The notes below the pieces were generated by a model that saw only the letters and a list, made by a program, of their open reading frames with translations, searched no databases and was not told where the DNA came from. Of a DNA stretch of 64,000 bases, positions 1 through 9,434 are shown one piece after another. The DNA is from Marinithermofilum abyssi (GTDB taxonomy: Bacteria; Bacillota; Bacilli; Thermoactinomycetales; DSM-45169), in assembly GCF_014641195.1 (NCBI RefSeq), contig NZ_BMHQ01000008.1, positions 62,001 through 126,000 of the forward strand, read 5' to 3'. The translations under genes and the position numbers were made by a program. Positions within the stretch are counted from its first letter, which is position 1. Every line of letters starts with the position of its first letter.

Positions 1-143
1 ACCTGAGCGACCCCTATTCGTTCGGTTGGTTTCCTCCCCATTATATCAAATCCTTCACAAAACAGAAGTCCCGGGCTTTCATCCAGGTCATGGACAACCG
101 ATATCATTTTCTACACCGATGTCACGTAACCTCAACAACAAGC

Positions 144-172
144 AAAAACCCCCTCCAAAATGGAGCGGGTTT
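144..172 (-). terminator. Intrinsic terminator of the clpC operon
   Basis: A GC-rich hairpin (arms about AACCCCCTCC and GGAGCGGGTT, loop AAAA) lies just beyond the clpC stop. On the minus strand it is followed by a T run. It should end the ctsR-mcsA-mcsB-clpC transcript. I see no gene in bases 1-143. Confidence 0.8.
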
Positions 173-179
173 GCTTTTC

Positions 180-2630
180 TTATTTGGACTCAGCCGCTGC
201 TTTTTCCGCTTTTTCTACGGTCAGCTCCCCGTCTTTCACATCGATGGTGAGGGTGTCCCCGTGTTTGATGTTGCCTTTCAGCAATTCCTCAGAGAGGCGG
301 TCTTCGATGTGTTTTTGAATCGCGCGACGAAGCGGACGAGCCCCGTAAGCGAGGTCAAATCCTTCTTTCGCCAGTTTCTTTTTGGCGGCTTCCGTCAGGA
401 TAAAGTCGATGTCCTGTTCTTTCAGGCGTTTGCGGAGTTGTTCCGCCATCAAGGAGACGATTTCCTTAAGGTGCTCCTCTTTCAGGGAGTGGAAAACGAT
501 CACATCGTCAATCCGGTTAAGAAATTCCGGACGGAAGCTCCGTTTCAGCTCCTGCATCACGTTTTCCTTCATATTTTCGTACTGGTCTTTATCCTGATCA
601 CCCACAGCGAAGCCCAGCTTGGTGTTTTTGCGGATCAAATCGGCCCCGACGTTGGAGGTCATGATCAACACTGTGTTGCGGAAGTCGACAGTCCGCCCCT
701 TACCGTCGGTCAACCGGCCGTCTTCCAACACCTGAAGCAGGATGTTGAATATTTCCGGATGCGCTTTTTCCACCTCGTCAAAGAGAACGACGGAATAAGG
801 CTTGCGACGGACTTTCTCCGTCAGCTGGCCGCCTTCCTCATACCCCACGTATCCCGGCGGAGAACCGACAAGGCGGGAGGTGGTGTGCTTCTCCATGTAT
901 TCGGACATATCAATCCGGATCATGGCATCTTCATCCCCGAACATGGCCTCCGCCAAAGCACGCGCCAGTTCGGTTTTCCCGACACCGGTGGGTCCGAGGA
1001 AAATAAAGGAGCCGATCGGGCGCTTGGGGTCTTTCAGACCGGCACGGGCCCGGCGGATCGCCCGGGAGATGGATTTGACGGCTTCCTCCTGGCCGATCAC
1101 CCGTTTGTGCAAGATCTCCTCCATGTTGAGAAGGCGTTCCGACTCTTCCTCCGCCAACTTTCTCACCGGAATGCCGGTCCAGCTAGCTACCACTTCGGCG
1201 ATATCTTCGCTGTTCACTTCGGAATCCGTGCGGCCCTGATCTTCTTTCCACCGATTGCGGGTGTTTTCCAGCTCCTCACGAAGCTTCTGTTCCTTATCCC
1301 GCAGGGAAGCCGCTTTTTCAAACTCCTGGCTTTGCACAGCGGCGTCCTTTTCTTTGCGCACTTCCTCCAACTTTTGCTCCATTTCCTTCAATTCCGGAGG
1401 AACGGTGAAGGATTTGAGACGCACTTTGGAAGCTGCTTCGTCGATCAAGTCGATCGCTTTGTCCGGCAGGTAACGATCCGTGATATACCGGTCGGACAAT
1501 TTCACCGCCTGTTCAATCGCTTCATCGGTGATTTTTACCCGGTGATGGGCTTCATAGCGATCCCGCAGCCCTTGCAGAATCAACACCGCTTCTTCCGGTG
1601 TCGGCTCATCCACAATAATCGGTTGAAAACGGCGTTCTAAAGCCGCATCTTTCTCGATATATTTCCTGTATTCATCCAAAGTGGTGGCACCGATGCACTG
1701 CAGATCTCCCCGAGCCAGCGCCGGTTTGAGAATATTGGAAGCATCGATGGCTCCTTCCGCCCCGCCAGCACCGATCAGAGTGTGCAGCTCGTCGATGAAA
1801 AGGATGATATTGCCGGCTTGCCGGATCTCATCCATAATTTTTTTCAACCGGTCTTCAAATTCACCCCGATATTTGGTTCCGGCTACGACCGTTCCCATGT
1901 CCAGGGTCATCACCCGTTTGCCCCGTAAGGTTTCCGGGGTTTCCCCGTCCACGATCTTCTGGGCCAAACCTTCAGCCACCGCTGTTTTTCCAACACCGGG
2001 CTCCCCGATCAGCACGGGGTTGTTTTTGGTGCGCCGGGACAAGACCTGAATCACCCGTTCAATCTCTTTGCTCCGCCCGATCACCGGATCCAGATTCTCT
2101 TCCCGGGCCGCCTGCGTCAAATCCCGGGCCAGACTGTCCAGAGTCGGCGTATTCGCGTTGTTGGCGCCGCCGCCTTGATGCGAAGATACCGCCTCGGAAC
2201 TGCCGAGCAGCTGCAGCACTTGTTGGCGGGCTTTGTTCAAGCTGACGCCCAGGTTGTTGAGCACCCGCGCAGCCACGCCTTCCCCTTCCCGGATCAGGCC
2301 GAGCAGGATGTGTTCCGTGCCCACATAGGTGTGACCAAGCTTCCGGGCTTCGTCCATAGATAGCTCGATCACTTTCTTGGCACGAGGCGTATAGGCGATA
2401 TTGGCGGGCTGTCCTTGCCCCCGGCCGATGAGGGATTCCACTTCTTTTTGGATTTTTTCCAAGCCCAGCCCCAATCCTAGCAGCGCTTTGGCGGCAATTC
2501 CTTCTCCTTCCCGAATCAAGCCGAGCAGAATATGTTCCGTACCGATATTGCTGTGTCCCAGGCGGACAGCCTCTTCCTGGGCCAAAGCCAGCACCTTTTG
2601 CGCACGTTCTGTGAAACGTCCAAACATCAT
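180..2630 (-). CDS. clpC: ClpC, AAA+ unfoldase of the Clp protease
   Basis: HSP100 unfoldase that feeds substrates, including arginine-phosphorylated proteins, to ClpP in the cytoplasm. The 816 residues are the normal length. Two Clp_N repeats fill roughly residues 1-145. The first AAA domain has Walker A GEPGVGKT near 209, a UVR-type coiled coil follows around 410-470, and the second AAA domain has GPTGVGKT near 545. The start has two consecutive ATGs behind a GAGGTG ribosome site. It is the last gene of the ctsR operon, in the order known from B. subtilis. McsA and McsB encoded upstream act as adaptor and kinase for it. Identity is firm. Confidence 0.98.
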   Translation of the reverse strand: MMFGRFTERAQKVLALAQEEAVRLGHSNIGTEHILLGLIREGEGIAAKALLGLGLGLEKIQKEVESLIGRGQGQPANIAYTPRAKKVIELSMDEARKLGHTYVGTEHILLGLIREGEGVAARVLNNLGVSLNKARQQVLQLLGSSEAVSSHQGGGANNANTPTLDSLARDLTQAAREENLDPVIGRSKEIERVIQVLSRRTKNNPVLIGEPGVGKTAVAEGLAQKIVDGETPETLRGKRVMTLDMGTVVAGTKYRGEFEDRLKKIMDEIRQAGNIILFIDELHTLIGAGGAEGAIDASNILKPALARGDLQCIGATTLDEYRKYIEKDAALERRFQPIIVDEPTPEEAVLILQGLRDRYEAHHRVKITDEAIEQAVKLSDRYITDRYLPDKAIDLIDEAASKVRLKSFTVPPELKEMEQKLEEVRKEKDAAVQSQEFEKAASLRDKEQKLREELENTRNRWKEDQGRTDSEVNSEDIAEVVASWTGIPVRKLAEEESERLLNMEEILHKRVIGQEEAVKSISRAIRRARAGLKDPKRPIGSFIFLGPTGVGKTELARALAEAMFGDEDAMIRIDMSEYMEKHTTSRLVGSPPGYVGYEEGGQLTEKVRRKPYSVVLFDEVEKAHPEIFNILLQVLEDGRLTDGKGRTVDFRNTVLIMTSNVGADLIRKNTKLGFAVGDQDKDQYENMKENVMQELKRSFRPEFLNRIDDVIVFHSLKEEHLKEIVSLMAEQLRKRLKEQDIDFILTEAAKKKLAKEGFDLAYGARPLRRAIQKHIEDRLSEELLKGNIKHGDTLTIDVKDGELTVEKAEKAAAESK

Positions 2631-2711
2631 GAGCTTAGCACCTCACTCGGGATAGTTATCGTCTCAGCTTCAAGCTTTTTCGAGCTCTTCTGCTTTGCAA
2701 ACCGGAGATCC

Positions 2712-3806
2712 TTACCTAGTCTTCCCCGACTCTTCCGGATTCCCCTCGGTGGACAACCGCTCCCGGATCAACACAGCTCGGCGAATATCCCGTTCTTCGG
2801 GATCCAGGCGCTGTCCTGCAAATTGTTGCAAAAAGCCTGGCTGGGTCATCACCATCAGCTCGTTCATCACCGATGCGGAAACATTGTTGAGCAGTCCCAT
2901 GTCCACCCCCAGTCGGACATCGGACAGCCGTTCCATTGCCTCTTTCGTACTGATGAAGCGGGCATGGGACAAGATGCCATAGGATCGGTGAATACGGTCT
3001 TCCAACTGAATCGGGGAAGTCTCCCGCAATCGGCGCCGCGCATTCTGTTCGTGCTCAATCATTTGCATGACGACGCCTTGCAGCTTGTCAATGATTTCAT
3101 CTTCCCTCTGTCCCAAGGTGACTTGATTGGACACCTGATACAAATTGCCTAAAGCTTCGCTGCCTTCACCGTAAATTCCTCTCACAGCCAACCCTACCTG
3201 AGTAATGGCCGGAAACAGACGATTCAACTGTTGCGTCATCGCCAACGCCGGTAAATGAACCATCACCGACGCCCGAATCCCGGTCCCTACATTGGTGGGG
3301 CAGCTGGTGAGAAAACCGCATTCTTCGTTAAAGGCATAGGATAAATGCTCCTCAAACCAATCATCCAACTGGTCAGCCAACCGCCAGGCATCATCCGGCT
3401 GAAATCCGGGAAACAAACACTGGATCCGCAGATGATCCTCTTCATTGATCATGATACTGACCGCTTCATTTTTGCTGAGGATTACCGCCCCATGACGGGA
3501 CTCTTCCGCCAATTGGGGGCTGATGAGATGTTTTTCCACCAACACCCGCTTTTGCAGTTCGTTAAGATCATCCATGCGAATCAGTTCGGCATCCCCCAAC
3601 ACCGGGTGCTTCTTGGCCTGGTGAAGGGCTTTCTCCACCCGACGCACCACTTCGGCAGACTGAGAGGAAGTGGCCAACATCGGAAAGGGCAACCCTGACA
3701 GGTTTCGGGCGATTCGTACCCGGCTGCTGATCACGATGTCGGATTGGGGACCTTTCCCCTTCATCCACTCACTCAACGCATGCTGGATAAACCGTTGCAG
3801 TGACAT
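2712..3806 (-). CDS. mcsB: McsB, protein arginine kinase
   Basis: Phosphorylates arginine residues on proteins, marking them for ClpCP and inactivating the repressor CtsR. The 364-residue protein shows the phosphagen-kinase fold signatures: SSRVRIARN near residue 27, an NEEDH motif near 121, and the catalytic-loop cysteine in SCPTNVGTG near 168. It starts at ATG 3806, 11 bases after the mcsA stop, with a GGGGGGAG ribosome site. It lies between mcsA and clpC, as in B. subtilis. It needs McsA for full activity in characterised homologues. Confidence 0.97.
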   Translation of the reverse strand: MSLQRFIQHALSEWMKGKGPQSDIVISSRVRIARNLSGLPFPMLATSSQSAEVVRRVEKALHQAKKHPVLGDAELIRMDDLNELQKRVLVEKHLISPQLAEESRHGAVILSKNEAVSIMINEEDHLRIQCLFPGFQPDDAWRLADQLDDWFEEHLSYAFNEECGFLTSCPTNVGTGIRASVMVHLPALAMTQQLNRLFPAITQVGLAVRGIYGEGSEALGNLYQVSNQVTLGQREDEIIDKLQGVVMQMIEHEQNARRRLRETSPIQLEDRIHRSYGILSHARFISTKEAMERLSDVRLGVDMGLLNNVSASVMNELMVMTQPGFLQQFAGQRLDPEERDIRRAVLIRERLSTEGNPEESGKTR

Positions 3807-3817
3807 GCGGCTCCCCC

Positions 3818-4345
3818 CTAACTTTCCAATTTCTCCCGAAGGGCCCGGATGCGATCGCGCAGGCGGGCCGCTTCCTCAAACTCTTCGTTGGCCACCCGTT
3901 GATTCAATTCGCTTTTGAGACGCTCAATCTCCCGCTGGATCTTCAACTGCCCTCCGGTTCGCTGCGGCACCTTTCCGCGGTGTGCCGTATGACCGTGCAC
4001 CCGGCGAAAGAGCGGACCCAAGCGCTCGCGAAATGCTTGATAACAGTCGCTGCAACCGAATCGTCCGATCTTGCTGAACTGACTGTAAGTCAAGCCACAA
4101 GTGGGACAGCGCAGAGTCTCTTGTTTTACTCCGGTTTGCTCTTGGCCGCCCGCTTGGGGATGACTGTCAAAGTTCAGCAACCCGGAGAGCAAATGATGGA
4201 TGGAAAAGCCGCCTTCGGCTCCCGGCATTTGTTCTCCCTTCTCTTGTGCACACACTTCACACAGGTGAAACTCCGTCTTTTCTCCATTGATGATTTTGGT
4301 GTAATGAAGTGTGGCCGGTCGTTTGCCGCACTCTTGACAGAGCAT
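3818..4345 (-). CDS. mcsA: McsA, zinc-binding activator of McsB
   Basis: Activator and partner of the McsB arginine kinase. The N-terminal half holds paired zinc-finger-like cysteines (MLCQECG, LCEVCAQ, RCPTCG, GCSDC). The C-terminal 50 residues form a UVR motif rich in ERLK/EEAARLRD, the ClpC-interacting coiled coil. I place the start at ATG 4345 because AAGGAGAG lies just upstream. The longer open frame to 4369 would overlap the end of ctsR. The product is 175 residues, normal for the family. Second gene of the heat-shock operon. Confidence 0.95.
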   Translation of the reverse strand: MLCQECGKRPATLHYTKIINGEKTEFHLCEVCAQEKGEQMPGAEGGFSIHHLLSGLLNFDSHPQAGGQEQTGVKQETLRCPTCGLTYSQFSKIGRFGCSDCYQAFRERLGPLFRRVHGHTAHRGKVPQRTGGQLKIQREIERLKSELNQRVANEEFEEAARLRDRIRALREKLES

Positions 4346-4349
4346 CGAC

Positions 4350-4820
4350 TCACTCTCCTTTGCTCGCAAATAGGGTCGTTACCAGCGCACGCATGATCCG
4401 TGCCCGCACCTGGTCCCGCATACGGACCGGCAGCTGCAGGACATCCCGGGAGATCACCTTCTTCGCCATCCTGGCTTCCCGATCCGACATCACTTTTTCT
4501 TCCTGCAGCCGATCAATCACATCCTCCGCCGTCGATTGGGTAATGGCATCTCCGATCTGCCGCATCAAGACGTCAAAGTAGGCTTTGGGAGAAGCAAACC
4601 GGACCTTTCGGATGCGAATGTAGCCGCCGCCTCCCCGTTTGCTTTCGACTATATATCCTTTTTCCACTGTAAAACGCGTACTAATCACATAGTTGATCTG
4701 GGAGGGGACGCACTGAAACCGGTCGGCCAGTTCGTTCCGTTTGACTTGAATGGCTCCAGAAGGAGCTTCCTTCAATGCTTTGACCAAATATCGTTCGATA
4801 ATGTCCGAAATACTGGGCAT
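4350..4820 (-). CDS. ctsR: CtsR, heat-shock repressor
   Basis: Winged-helix repressor of class III heat-shock genes. The 156-residue product begins MPSISDIIERYL, the usual CtsR N-terminus, and contains the conserved RGGGGYIRI wing that contacts DNA. The ATG at 4820 has GGAGGG seven bases upstream. It is the first gene of ctsR-mcsA-mcsB-clpC. A CtsR operator lies directly before it, so it should repress its own operon. Heat releases it, and McsB activity also removes it in characterised species. Confidence 0.97.
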   Translation of the reverse strand: MPSISDIIERYLVKALKEAPSGAIQVKRNELADRFQCVPSQINYVISTRFTVEKGYIVESKRGGGGYIRIRKVRFASPKAYFDVLMRQIGDAITQSTAEDVIDRLQEEKVMSDREARMAKKVISRDVLQLPVRMRDQVRARIMRALVTTLFASKGE

Positions 4821-4839
4821 CGGACTACCCTCCACTGAC

Positions 4840-4856
4840 TTTGACTAACTTTGACT
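4840..4856 (-). promoter_or_regulatory. CtsR operator
   Basis: On the minus strand two AGTCAAA heptads stand as a direct repeat separated by three bases, matching the CtsR consensus RGTCAAAnnnRGTCAAA. The site lies between the -10 box and the ctsR ribosome site, so bound CtsR would cover the start of transcription. Confidence 0.9.
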
Positions 4857-4866
4857 TTCTGACTTT

Positions 4867-4895
4867 ATTATAGCGGAAGGGAAGGGCCTTGCCAA
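4867..4895 (-). promoter_or_regulatory. Sigma-A promoter of the ctsR operon
   Basis: On the minus strand TTGGCA (4890-4895) and TATAAT (4867-4872) are 17 bases apart, a near-consensus vegetative promoter. Transcription would start over the CtsR operator. Confidence 0.85.
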
Positions 4896-4961
4896 GAGGG
4901 GCGCTTCTATAACATTTTTTCCGGAACCCTTTCGGTTTCATACAGGATTTTTCGGATTTCT

Positions 4962-5657
4962 CTAATCCGTCTTCACTTCCTTGACACCAGAGATCTCTCT
5001 GGCCGCTTCTACGAGTTTAACCACAGAGATCCCTTCTGGCAGGCGTACCGTAAACGTAATCTCAATGGTTTCTTCCGAGGGATCTCCTTCATCGATCCGC
5101 ACTTTGCGTACACTGCCTCCCACTTCACCGATGCTGGTAGCCAGCTCGCCCAGTTTTCCCGGCTCATCCGCCACCAAAATACGAATCAGCTTCAGGCGTT
5201 TGCGGGTAAATATAAACCGTTCCAGCCTGTTCAACACCTCTAAACTGACCAACGCCAACACCGTGGTCACCACCGCCGGAAACACAAACCCGGCCCCTGT
5301 TGCCAAGCCGATCCCGGCTACGACCCACAGAGAAGCGGCGGTCGTCAAACCGCTGACGGTAAGCCCCTGGCGTAGAATCGTACCGGCCCCTAAAAAGCCG
5401 ATGCCGCTCACCACTTGGGCTGCCAGCCGCGCTGGATCCATCCGCACATTTTCTTCATCCACAAAATCTGAAAATCCATAGATGGACAATAACATGATTA
5501 AAGCCGATCCCACGGAAACCAGGATATGAGTCCGGAGTCCGGCAGGATGATTGTTATGCTCCCGTTCCCAGCCGATCAACCCGCCGAGCAGGGTAGCCAC
5601 CAACAATCGAACCGTAGCTTCGCTGTGAGAAATTACCCATACGCTGTCACTGTCCAT
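4962..5657 (-). CDS. MgtC/SapB family membrane protein
   Basis: Integral membrane protein of the MgtC/SapB family, linked in other bacteria to magnesium limitation and acid stress; its exact task here is unknown. The N-terminal 130 residues carry hydrophobic segments and the family motifs [28 protein letters not shown] and [10 protein letters not shown]. The C-terminal 80 residues form a soluble ACT-like domain. I choose ATG 5657 (231 residues) because AAAAGGAGGG precedes it. The open frame reaches 5699 without a ribosome site. It is transcribed alone behind the ctsR promoter region. Confidence 0.88.
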   Translation of the reverse strand: MDSDSVWVISHSEATVRLLVATLLGGLIGWEREHNNHPAGLRTHILVSVGSALIMLLSIYGFSDFVDEENVRMDPARLAAQVVSGIGFLGAGTILRQGLTVSGLTTAASLWVVAGIGLATGAGFVFPAVVTTVLALVSLEVLNRLERFIFTRKRLKLIRILVADEPGKLGELATSIGEVGGSVRKVRIDEGDPSEETIEITFTVRLPEGISVVKLVEAAREISGVKEVKTD

Positions 5658-5836
5658 GTTCGCCGCCCTCCTTTTAAGTTTCATACCCGTATCTACCATA
5701 TTATGTTTGGGATCGGGGAGGATAAACCATGAATTTTAGCGGCTGGATGACTGCTTTACCTTCCACCAGCCACCCCCCAAGAATGGATACCCACCCCTGA
5801 TTGTTTGAAATCTCACAAACTAGCTGGAGGCAAGAT

Positions 5837-6065
5837 ATGTGTCAAAAAGAAAGCCGAAAAATCGTTTCCGTCAAAGGACACCGTCCCAAAAAAGGCCGAT
5901 CCTGGAATTAAAGTGCCAGTGGTACTAGGTGAGCAGATCCATCGAATCTCCATGATGAAACGATCCGCTATGGAAATCCAAGTCATAAAAACCTGTGTGA
6001 AGCTCACCCAATACCGTCTGCTCCTGCCTCACTACCCAGCTGTTTCTTCGGGGATTTATCCGTAA
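5837..6065 (+). pseudogene. Frameshifted remnant of a SPOCS-like spore protein
   Basis: A good ribosome site (GGAGG) precedes ATG 5837, but that frame ends after 24 codons (MCQKESRKIVSVKGHRPKKG...). Another frame then continues with KVPVVLGE and KTCVKLTQYRLL. These fit the pattern of the DUF3794/SPOCS domain found in spore envelope proteins. Joining the frames needs one frameshift. The 3' end overlaps the convergent HAD gene by about 60 bases. The family call rests on short motifs, so confidence is low. A chance open frame is the alternative. Confidence 0.35.
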
Positions 6066-6744
6066 GGCTCCCTACGGTTTCAACCACGGCTGAAAAAGAA
6101 TCCGCTACGACATCCGCCTCTGCCAACTCCGTCTCGGCACTAAATTGCGGATAACCGGCATAGCGACAGCCGATAACCGTAAGCCCGTTGGCTTTACCCG
6201 CCCGAACATCCGAACTGCGATCGCCGACCATATATCCCTGCTGCACACCATGGGATTCAATCAGGCGCTGCACCAGATCTTCCTTCCGGGCCGTGTGATA
6301 ATCCCCGGCAGTGTACACACCTGTGAAAAACTCACTCAGCCCGTAAAAGTCCAAGATCCCTCGCACATATGGACCCAAACCGTTGCTGGCAACAAAAAGC
6401 GCCCAGCCCCGTGCTTTCAACCTGTGAATACCTTCCGTCACACCGGGATAAAGTTCGCCCATGCCTTCGCTGATACACTCCAGTTCATGTTCCAACCACC
6501 ACCGATCCGCTTGTTCCCGTACCTGTTCCTCCGCATCCGGCAACAAACGCTCCCAAATCTCTTCCTGAACCATGCCGAAAGTAGCCGTTACCTGCTCATC
6601 CGTCGGTGTCGGACCTGTATACAAGCCCGTTCTCTTCAGCCGTTGAACCGTGCGATGAAACGCCGGTACCGCCACTTTTTCCGTCTGAAACAATGTCCCA
6701 TCCATATCAAAAATCACTGCATAGGGTTGAACTTGTTTATTCAT
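6004..6744 (-). CDS. HAD-superfamily phosphatase
   Basis: Haloacid-dehalogenase-like hydrolase, probably a small-molecule phosphatase of the phosphoglycolate phosphatase/beta-phosphoglucomutase branch. Motif I is DMDGTLFQT near the N-terminus. Motif II is in LFVASNG. Motif III/IV is MVGDRSSDVRAGKANG. A helical cap sits between motifs I and II. The start at ATG 6744 (246 residues) follows AGGAGAG. The upstream 10 codons of the open frame lack a ribosome site. The substrate cannot be read from the sequence. The last 20 residues are low-complexity and overlap the remnant on the other strand. Confidence 0.88.
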   Translation of the reverse strand: MNKQVQPYAVIFDMDGTLFQTEKVAVPAFHRTVQRLKRTGLYTGPTPTDEQVTATFGMVQEEIWERLLPDAEEQVREQADRWWLEHELECISEGMGELYPGVTEGIHRLKARGWALFVASNGLGPYVRGILDFYGLSEFFTGVYTAGDYHTARKEDLVQRLIESHGVQQGYMVGDRSSDVRAGKANGLTVIGCRYAGYPQFSAETELAEADVVADSFSAVVETVGSLTDKSPKKQLGSEAGADGIG

Positions 6745-6833
6745 TTGGCCCTCTCCTCTCACCTGACGTAACAATTGGGTGAATCATACAATGAGTCGCT
6801 CCGGCGGACAAGCCTGTTTTAATTTTTTCACTA

Positions 6834-6863
6834 TTGACAATAGATCTAAAAGCGAATTACAAT
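6834..6863 (+). promoter_or_regulatory. Sigma-A promoter of the short-peptide/ABC operon
   Basis: TTGACA (6834-6839) and TACAAT (6858-6863) are separated by 18 bases, about 50 bases before the first gene. It reads rightward, divergent from the HAD gene. Confidence 0.75.
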
Positions 6864-6913
6864 AAGTTCATCGTTTGAATGGTTTCCATTTTTTTCGAGA
6901 GGAGGTCGTCATT

Positions 6914-7129
6914 ATGATCAAGCACGGATCGATTACAGCCACCAACGGGATTCGTCTGTCTGTTGCAGGTCGTACAGCCGTTCGTCCTGTTCGTAAAGTC
7001 ATTGCAACCGTCACGGGGGCAGTCGTCCCTGTTGCTGTGCCCGCTGCCGGTCTCACCCAAGGCACCCGTATGTTCACAAGCATATATCACTATCGACGAC
7101 CTCTGCGAAGGGTGAATCCCACTCCTTAA
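6914..7129 (+). CDS. Short basic peptide of unknown function
   Basis: A 71-residue reading frame with a strong ribosome site (GAGAGGAGG) and its own promoter. The peptide begins MIKHGSITATNGIRLS. It is rich in Thr, Val, Ala and Arg, has no cysteine, and carries a weakly hydrophobic centre (VIATVTGAVVPVAVPAAG) followed by a basic tail. I do not recognise a family. Two terminators directly downstream suggest that it is made in excess of the ABC transporter genes that follow, as is common for exported peptides. A bacteriocin-like or signalling peptide is possible but not shown. Confidence 0.6.
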   Translation: MIKHGSITATNGIRLSVAGRTAVRPVRKVIATVTGAVVPVAVPAAGLTQGTRMFTSIYHYRRPLRRVNPTP

Positions 7130-7152
7130 TTACCATCCATCAAGGGTAAACC

Positions 7153-7181
7153 GCCGCAGGTCGTCCAGACTGCGGCTTTTT
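7153..7181 (+). terminator. First of two tandem terminators after the peptide gene
   Basis: Seven-base-pair stem GCCGCAG/CTGCGGC with a 10-base loop, followed by TTTTTG. It lies 24 bases after the peptide stop. Confidence 0.7.
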
Positions 7182-7202
7182 GCATCCAGTATTCGTTCCT
7201 CA

Positions 7203-7234
7203 CCGCAGTCCGATCACGGTCTGCGGCGTTTTTT
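7203..7234 (+). terminator. Second tandem terminator or attenuator
   Basis: Stem CCGCAGTCC/GGTCTGCGG with one T-T mismatch, then six T. It ends seven bases before the ribosome site of the next gene. Its CTGCGG arm could also pair with the CCGCAG arm of the first hairpin, so the pair may form alternative structures. Confidence 0.75.
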
Positions 7235-7257
7235 ATTTCTACAGGAGGGATGAGATC

Positions 7258-7452
7258 ATGTTTTTGGATCATTACAGTGTGGATCACTATGTCCAACAAA
7301 AACAAAGGGAAGTGGAGCAGTACCGCCAGATGCCCAGGGATCTCTTGCCCGCGCTTTTTGACCGAATATCCAAACGGAAGCGCCGAGGCTTTAGAATCAC
7401 GATCCGAATCACCATCGAACGGGAAATAAAAGAGCAAAAGCCGATCGCTTAG
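7258..7452 (+). CDS. Small hydrophilic protein, unknown
   Basis: A 64-residue frame starting MFLDHYSVDHYVQQ, preceded by AGGAGGGA eight bases upstream. It is charged, with a basic RISKRKRRGFRI segment and no membrane helix or signal peptide. It sits between the terminator pair and the ABC transporter ATPase, same strand, so it is probably part of the transporter operon. I do not recognise a family. A role as accessory or regulatory protein of the exporter is a guess from position only. Confidence 0.55.
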   Translation: MFLDHYSVDHYVQQKQREVEQYRQMPRDLLPALFDRISKRKRRGFRITIRITIEREIKEQKPIA

Positions 7453-7557
7453 TGGAAAAAGCATCTGTAGCTCAAGAACATCCGCCGTTATAAAGTACGG
7501 TGGCAGGCAGTGGGTTTGTCTCTGCTGCCTGCTCTTGCCACCGAAAGGAGCTGGATC

Positions 7558-8466
7558 ATGCCGAAGATGTTGGAAAAACACGCGGAAAAAGCCGCCGAGA
7601 CTACAGTTTGTCCATCGTCTCCACTTGATCTCCCACAGGTTTCGGATACCGATATCGCGATTTGTTGTGAAGCGGTTTGCAAAAGTTTTTTTGAGCCGGT
7701 AGAAGGCAGCCGCAGTTGGCGCAACGGTTTTCTAGGCGAAAAAAAGCGCGTACAGGCAGTGGACCATGTATCCTTGGAAGTACGACGGGGAGAGATCTTT
7801 GGTGTGCTGGGTCCCAACGGTTCCGGCAAATCGACACTGATCCGCCTGATGTCCACCCTGCTCTTACCGGACAGCGGCACCATCCAGGTGTTTGGAAAGG
7901 ATGTCGTGCAGCATCATTACGAAATCCGCCATTGGATCAACCGGGTTTCAGTGGAAGCCTCTTTTTTCAAGAAACTGTCTGCGGTGGAAAACCTCCGCTA
8001 TGCGGCACGGATTTACGGGTTACCCGTGAAGCAGGGGGAGGAAAAAGCACTCCACATCCTGAAGCGTTTAGGCATCTCCAAAAGCAAGGCCTACTCTCCT
8101 CTGGAGACCCACTCCCGGGGGATGCAGCAAAAAGTAGCCATCGCCCGTGCATTGATGACAACGCCCGTCTTGATCCTGTTGGATGAACCCACCACCGGGC
8201 TGGATCCCAAATCCAAGCGGGATGTCCAGCAGTATGTGGCAGAGGTAAAAGCCACCCATGATGCCACTATGATTTTAACCACCCATGACATGGATGAAGC
8301 GGAAAAGCTGTGCGACCGGGTCGCCATCATCGACCGGGGAAAAATCATCGCTCTGGACACGCCGCAAGGGTTGAAAGAGCAAGCGGGAACCGACTCCTTG
8401 GAAGAGGTGTTCTTCCGCTTCACCGGTGTAGATTGGGAGGAGGTCTTGGCAGATGAAAGCCGTTAG
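7558..8466 (+). CDS. ABC-2 type exporter, ATPase subunit
   Basis: ATP-binding subunit of an exporter working with the permease that overlaps its end by 14 bases. Walker A is GPNGSGKS near residue 85. The signature is degenerate (HSRGMQQKVAIARAL, lacking a standard LSGGQ) and Walker B is LILLDEPTTG. An unusual N-terminal extension of about 40 residues precedes the nucleotide-binding domain. The start at ATG 7558 follows GAAAGGAGC; the longer frame from 7510 lacks one. The family is that of drug, lipid or peptide ABC-2 exporters. The two short genes upstream suggest export of or immunity to a peptide (inference). Confidence 0.9.
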   Translation: MPKMLEKHAEKAAETTVCPSSPLDLPQVSDTDIAICCEAVCKSFFEPVEGSRSWRNGFLGEKKRVQAVDHVSLEVRRGEIFGVLGPNGSGKSTLIRLMSTLLLPDSGTIQVFGKDVVQHHYEIRHWINRVSVEASFFKKLSAVENLRYAARIYGLPVKQGEEKALHILKRLGISKSKAYSPLETHSRGMQQKVAIARALMTTPVLILLDEPTTGLDPKSKRDVQQYVAEVKATHDATMILTTHDMDEAEKLCDRVAIIDRGKIIALDTPQGLKEQAGTDSLEEVFFRFTGVDWEEVLADESR

Positions 8467-9265
8467 CCAAATAAACGCCATGTACGCCTTTGTGGAACGC
8501 AGCTTCCGGTTGATCCGCCGCTATTTGGCGTGGGAAGCGGTCTTCCTGTTTTACAACATTATCAACGCCCTCACGATCGGCCTCATCGGGATGACCAATC
8601 CCATCGCTCCCGAAAAACAGGGCGAGGTCGTGTTGTACTTGGTGGTGGGTGCCTTATTTTGGGGCTTTATGTCGGTGTTGTTTGAAGAGGTCTCCAACTC
8701 GATCACCTGGGAGCGGTGGGAGGGTACGATCGAGTATACTTTTATGGCGCCGATCCGTCGCATCACTCACCTCGCGGGGATGTGTCTGTTCGCCATCCTG
8801 TATGGAATGTGCCGGACGACGATCGTACTGCTGGCGGTGGTGTTCTTTTTTGATCTGTCGATCGATCCGGGGCGGATCCTGACAGCCTTGGTCGTCTTGT
8901 TCACCGGGAGTCCGGCCTTTATGGGGCTGGGTCTGATCGCAGCCATTCTCCCGCTATTGTCTCCGGAACGGGGTGCCCAGGCTACCCACATCATTCAGGG
9001 ATTGATCCTGCTGGTTTCCGGTGTCTACTACAGCGTGTCGGTGCTTCCCGGTTGGTTACAACCACTGTCGATGATTTCTCCAGGAACCTACGCCCTGGAA
9101 GCGGCGCGTGCCGCCTTGCTAAAGGGAGCCGGTATCCCCGAGCTGCTGCCCCAATTGCTTATTTTACTTTTGACCGGCTTGGTCCTGATTCCCCTGGGAC
9201 TGTGGATATTCTCGCTGGCGGAACAATATGCGATGCGTACGGGGAAACTGAAACGAAACGGGTAA
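8453..9265 (+). CDS. ABC-2 type exporter, permease subunit
   Basis: Membrane subunit of the exporter. It has about six hydrophobic segments over 270 residues, the usual size of a single-chain ABC-2 permease. The start ATG at 8453 lies inside the end of the ATPase gene with GGGAGGAGG upstream, indicating translational coupling. The C-terminal part with the SPERGAQATHIIQGLILLVSG region matches the ABC-2 membrane domain pattern. Last gene of the peptide/ABC operon. The substrate is unknown. Confidence 0.88.
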   Translation: MKAVSQINAMYAFVERSFRLIRRYLAWEAVFLFYNIINALTIGLIGMTNPIAPEKQGEVVLYLVVGALFWGFMSVLFEEVSNSITWERWEGTIEYTFMAPIRRITHLAGMCLFAILYGMCRTTIVLLAVVFFFDLSIDPGRILTALVVLFTGSPAFMGLGLIAAILPLLSPERGAQATHIIQGLILLVSGVYYSVSVLPGWLQPLSMISPGTYALEAARAALLKGAGIPELLPQLLILLLTGLVLIPLGLWIFSLAEQYAMRTGKLKRNG

Positions 9266-9434
9266 TGAACCAAAAGATGAAGAACGAGCAGGTAAATCAA
9301 GACAGACGGTCGGATACTGGAAAGAACTCGAGGGGCTCCGAGACAGCTGACGAACCCATCGTGAGATGTCGGAACGGTCTTCCGTCTCTGCTCCAATACA
9401 TTCACACAGCACATTGTTTGTTATTTAGTATCCC

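Noticed and set aside
90-1640. Long plus-strand open frame of 516 codons
   Set aside because: Antisense to clpC, which is unmistakable; the frame mirrors codon bias of the real gene and has no ribosome site.
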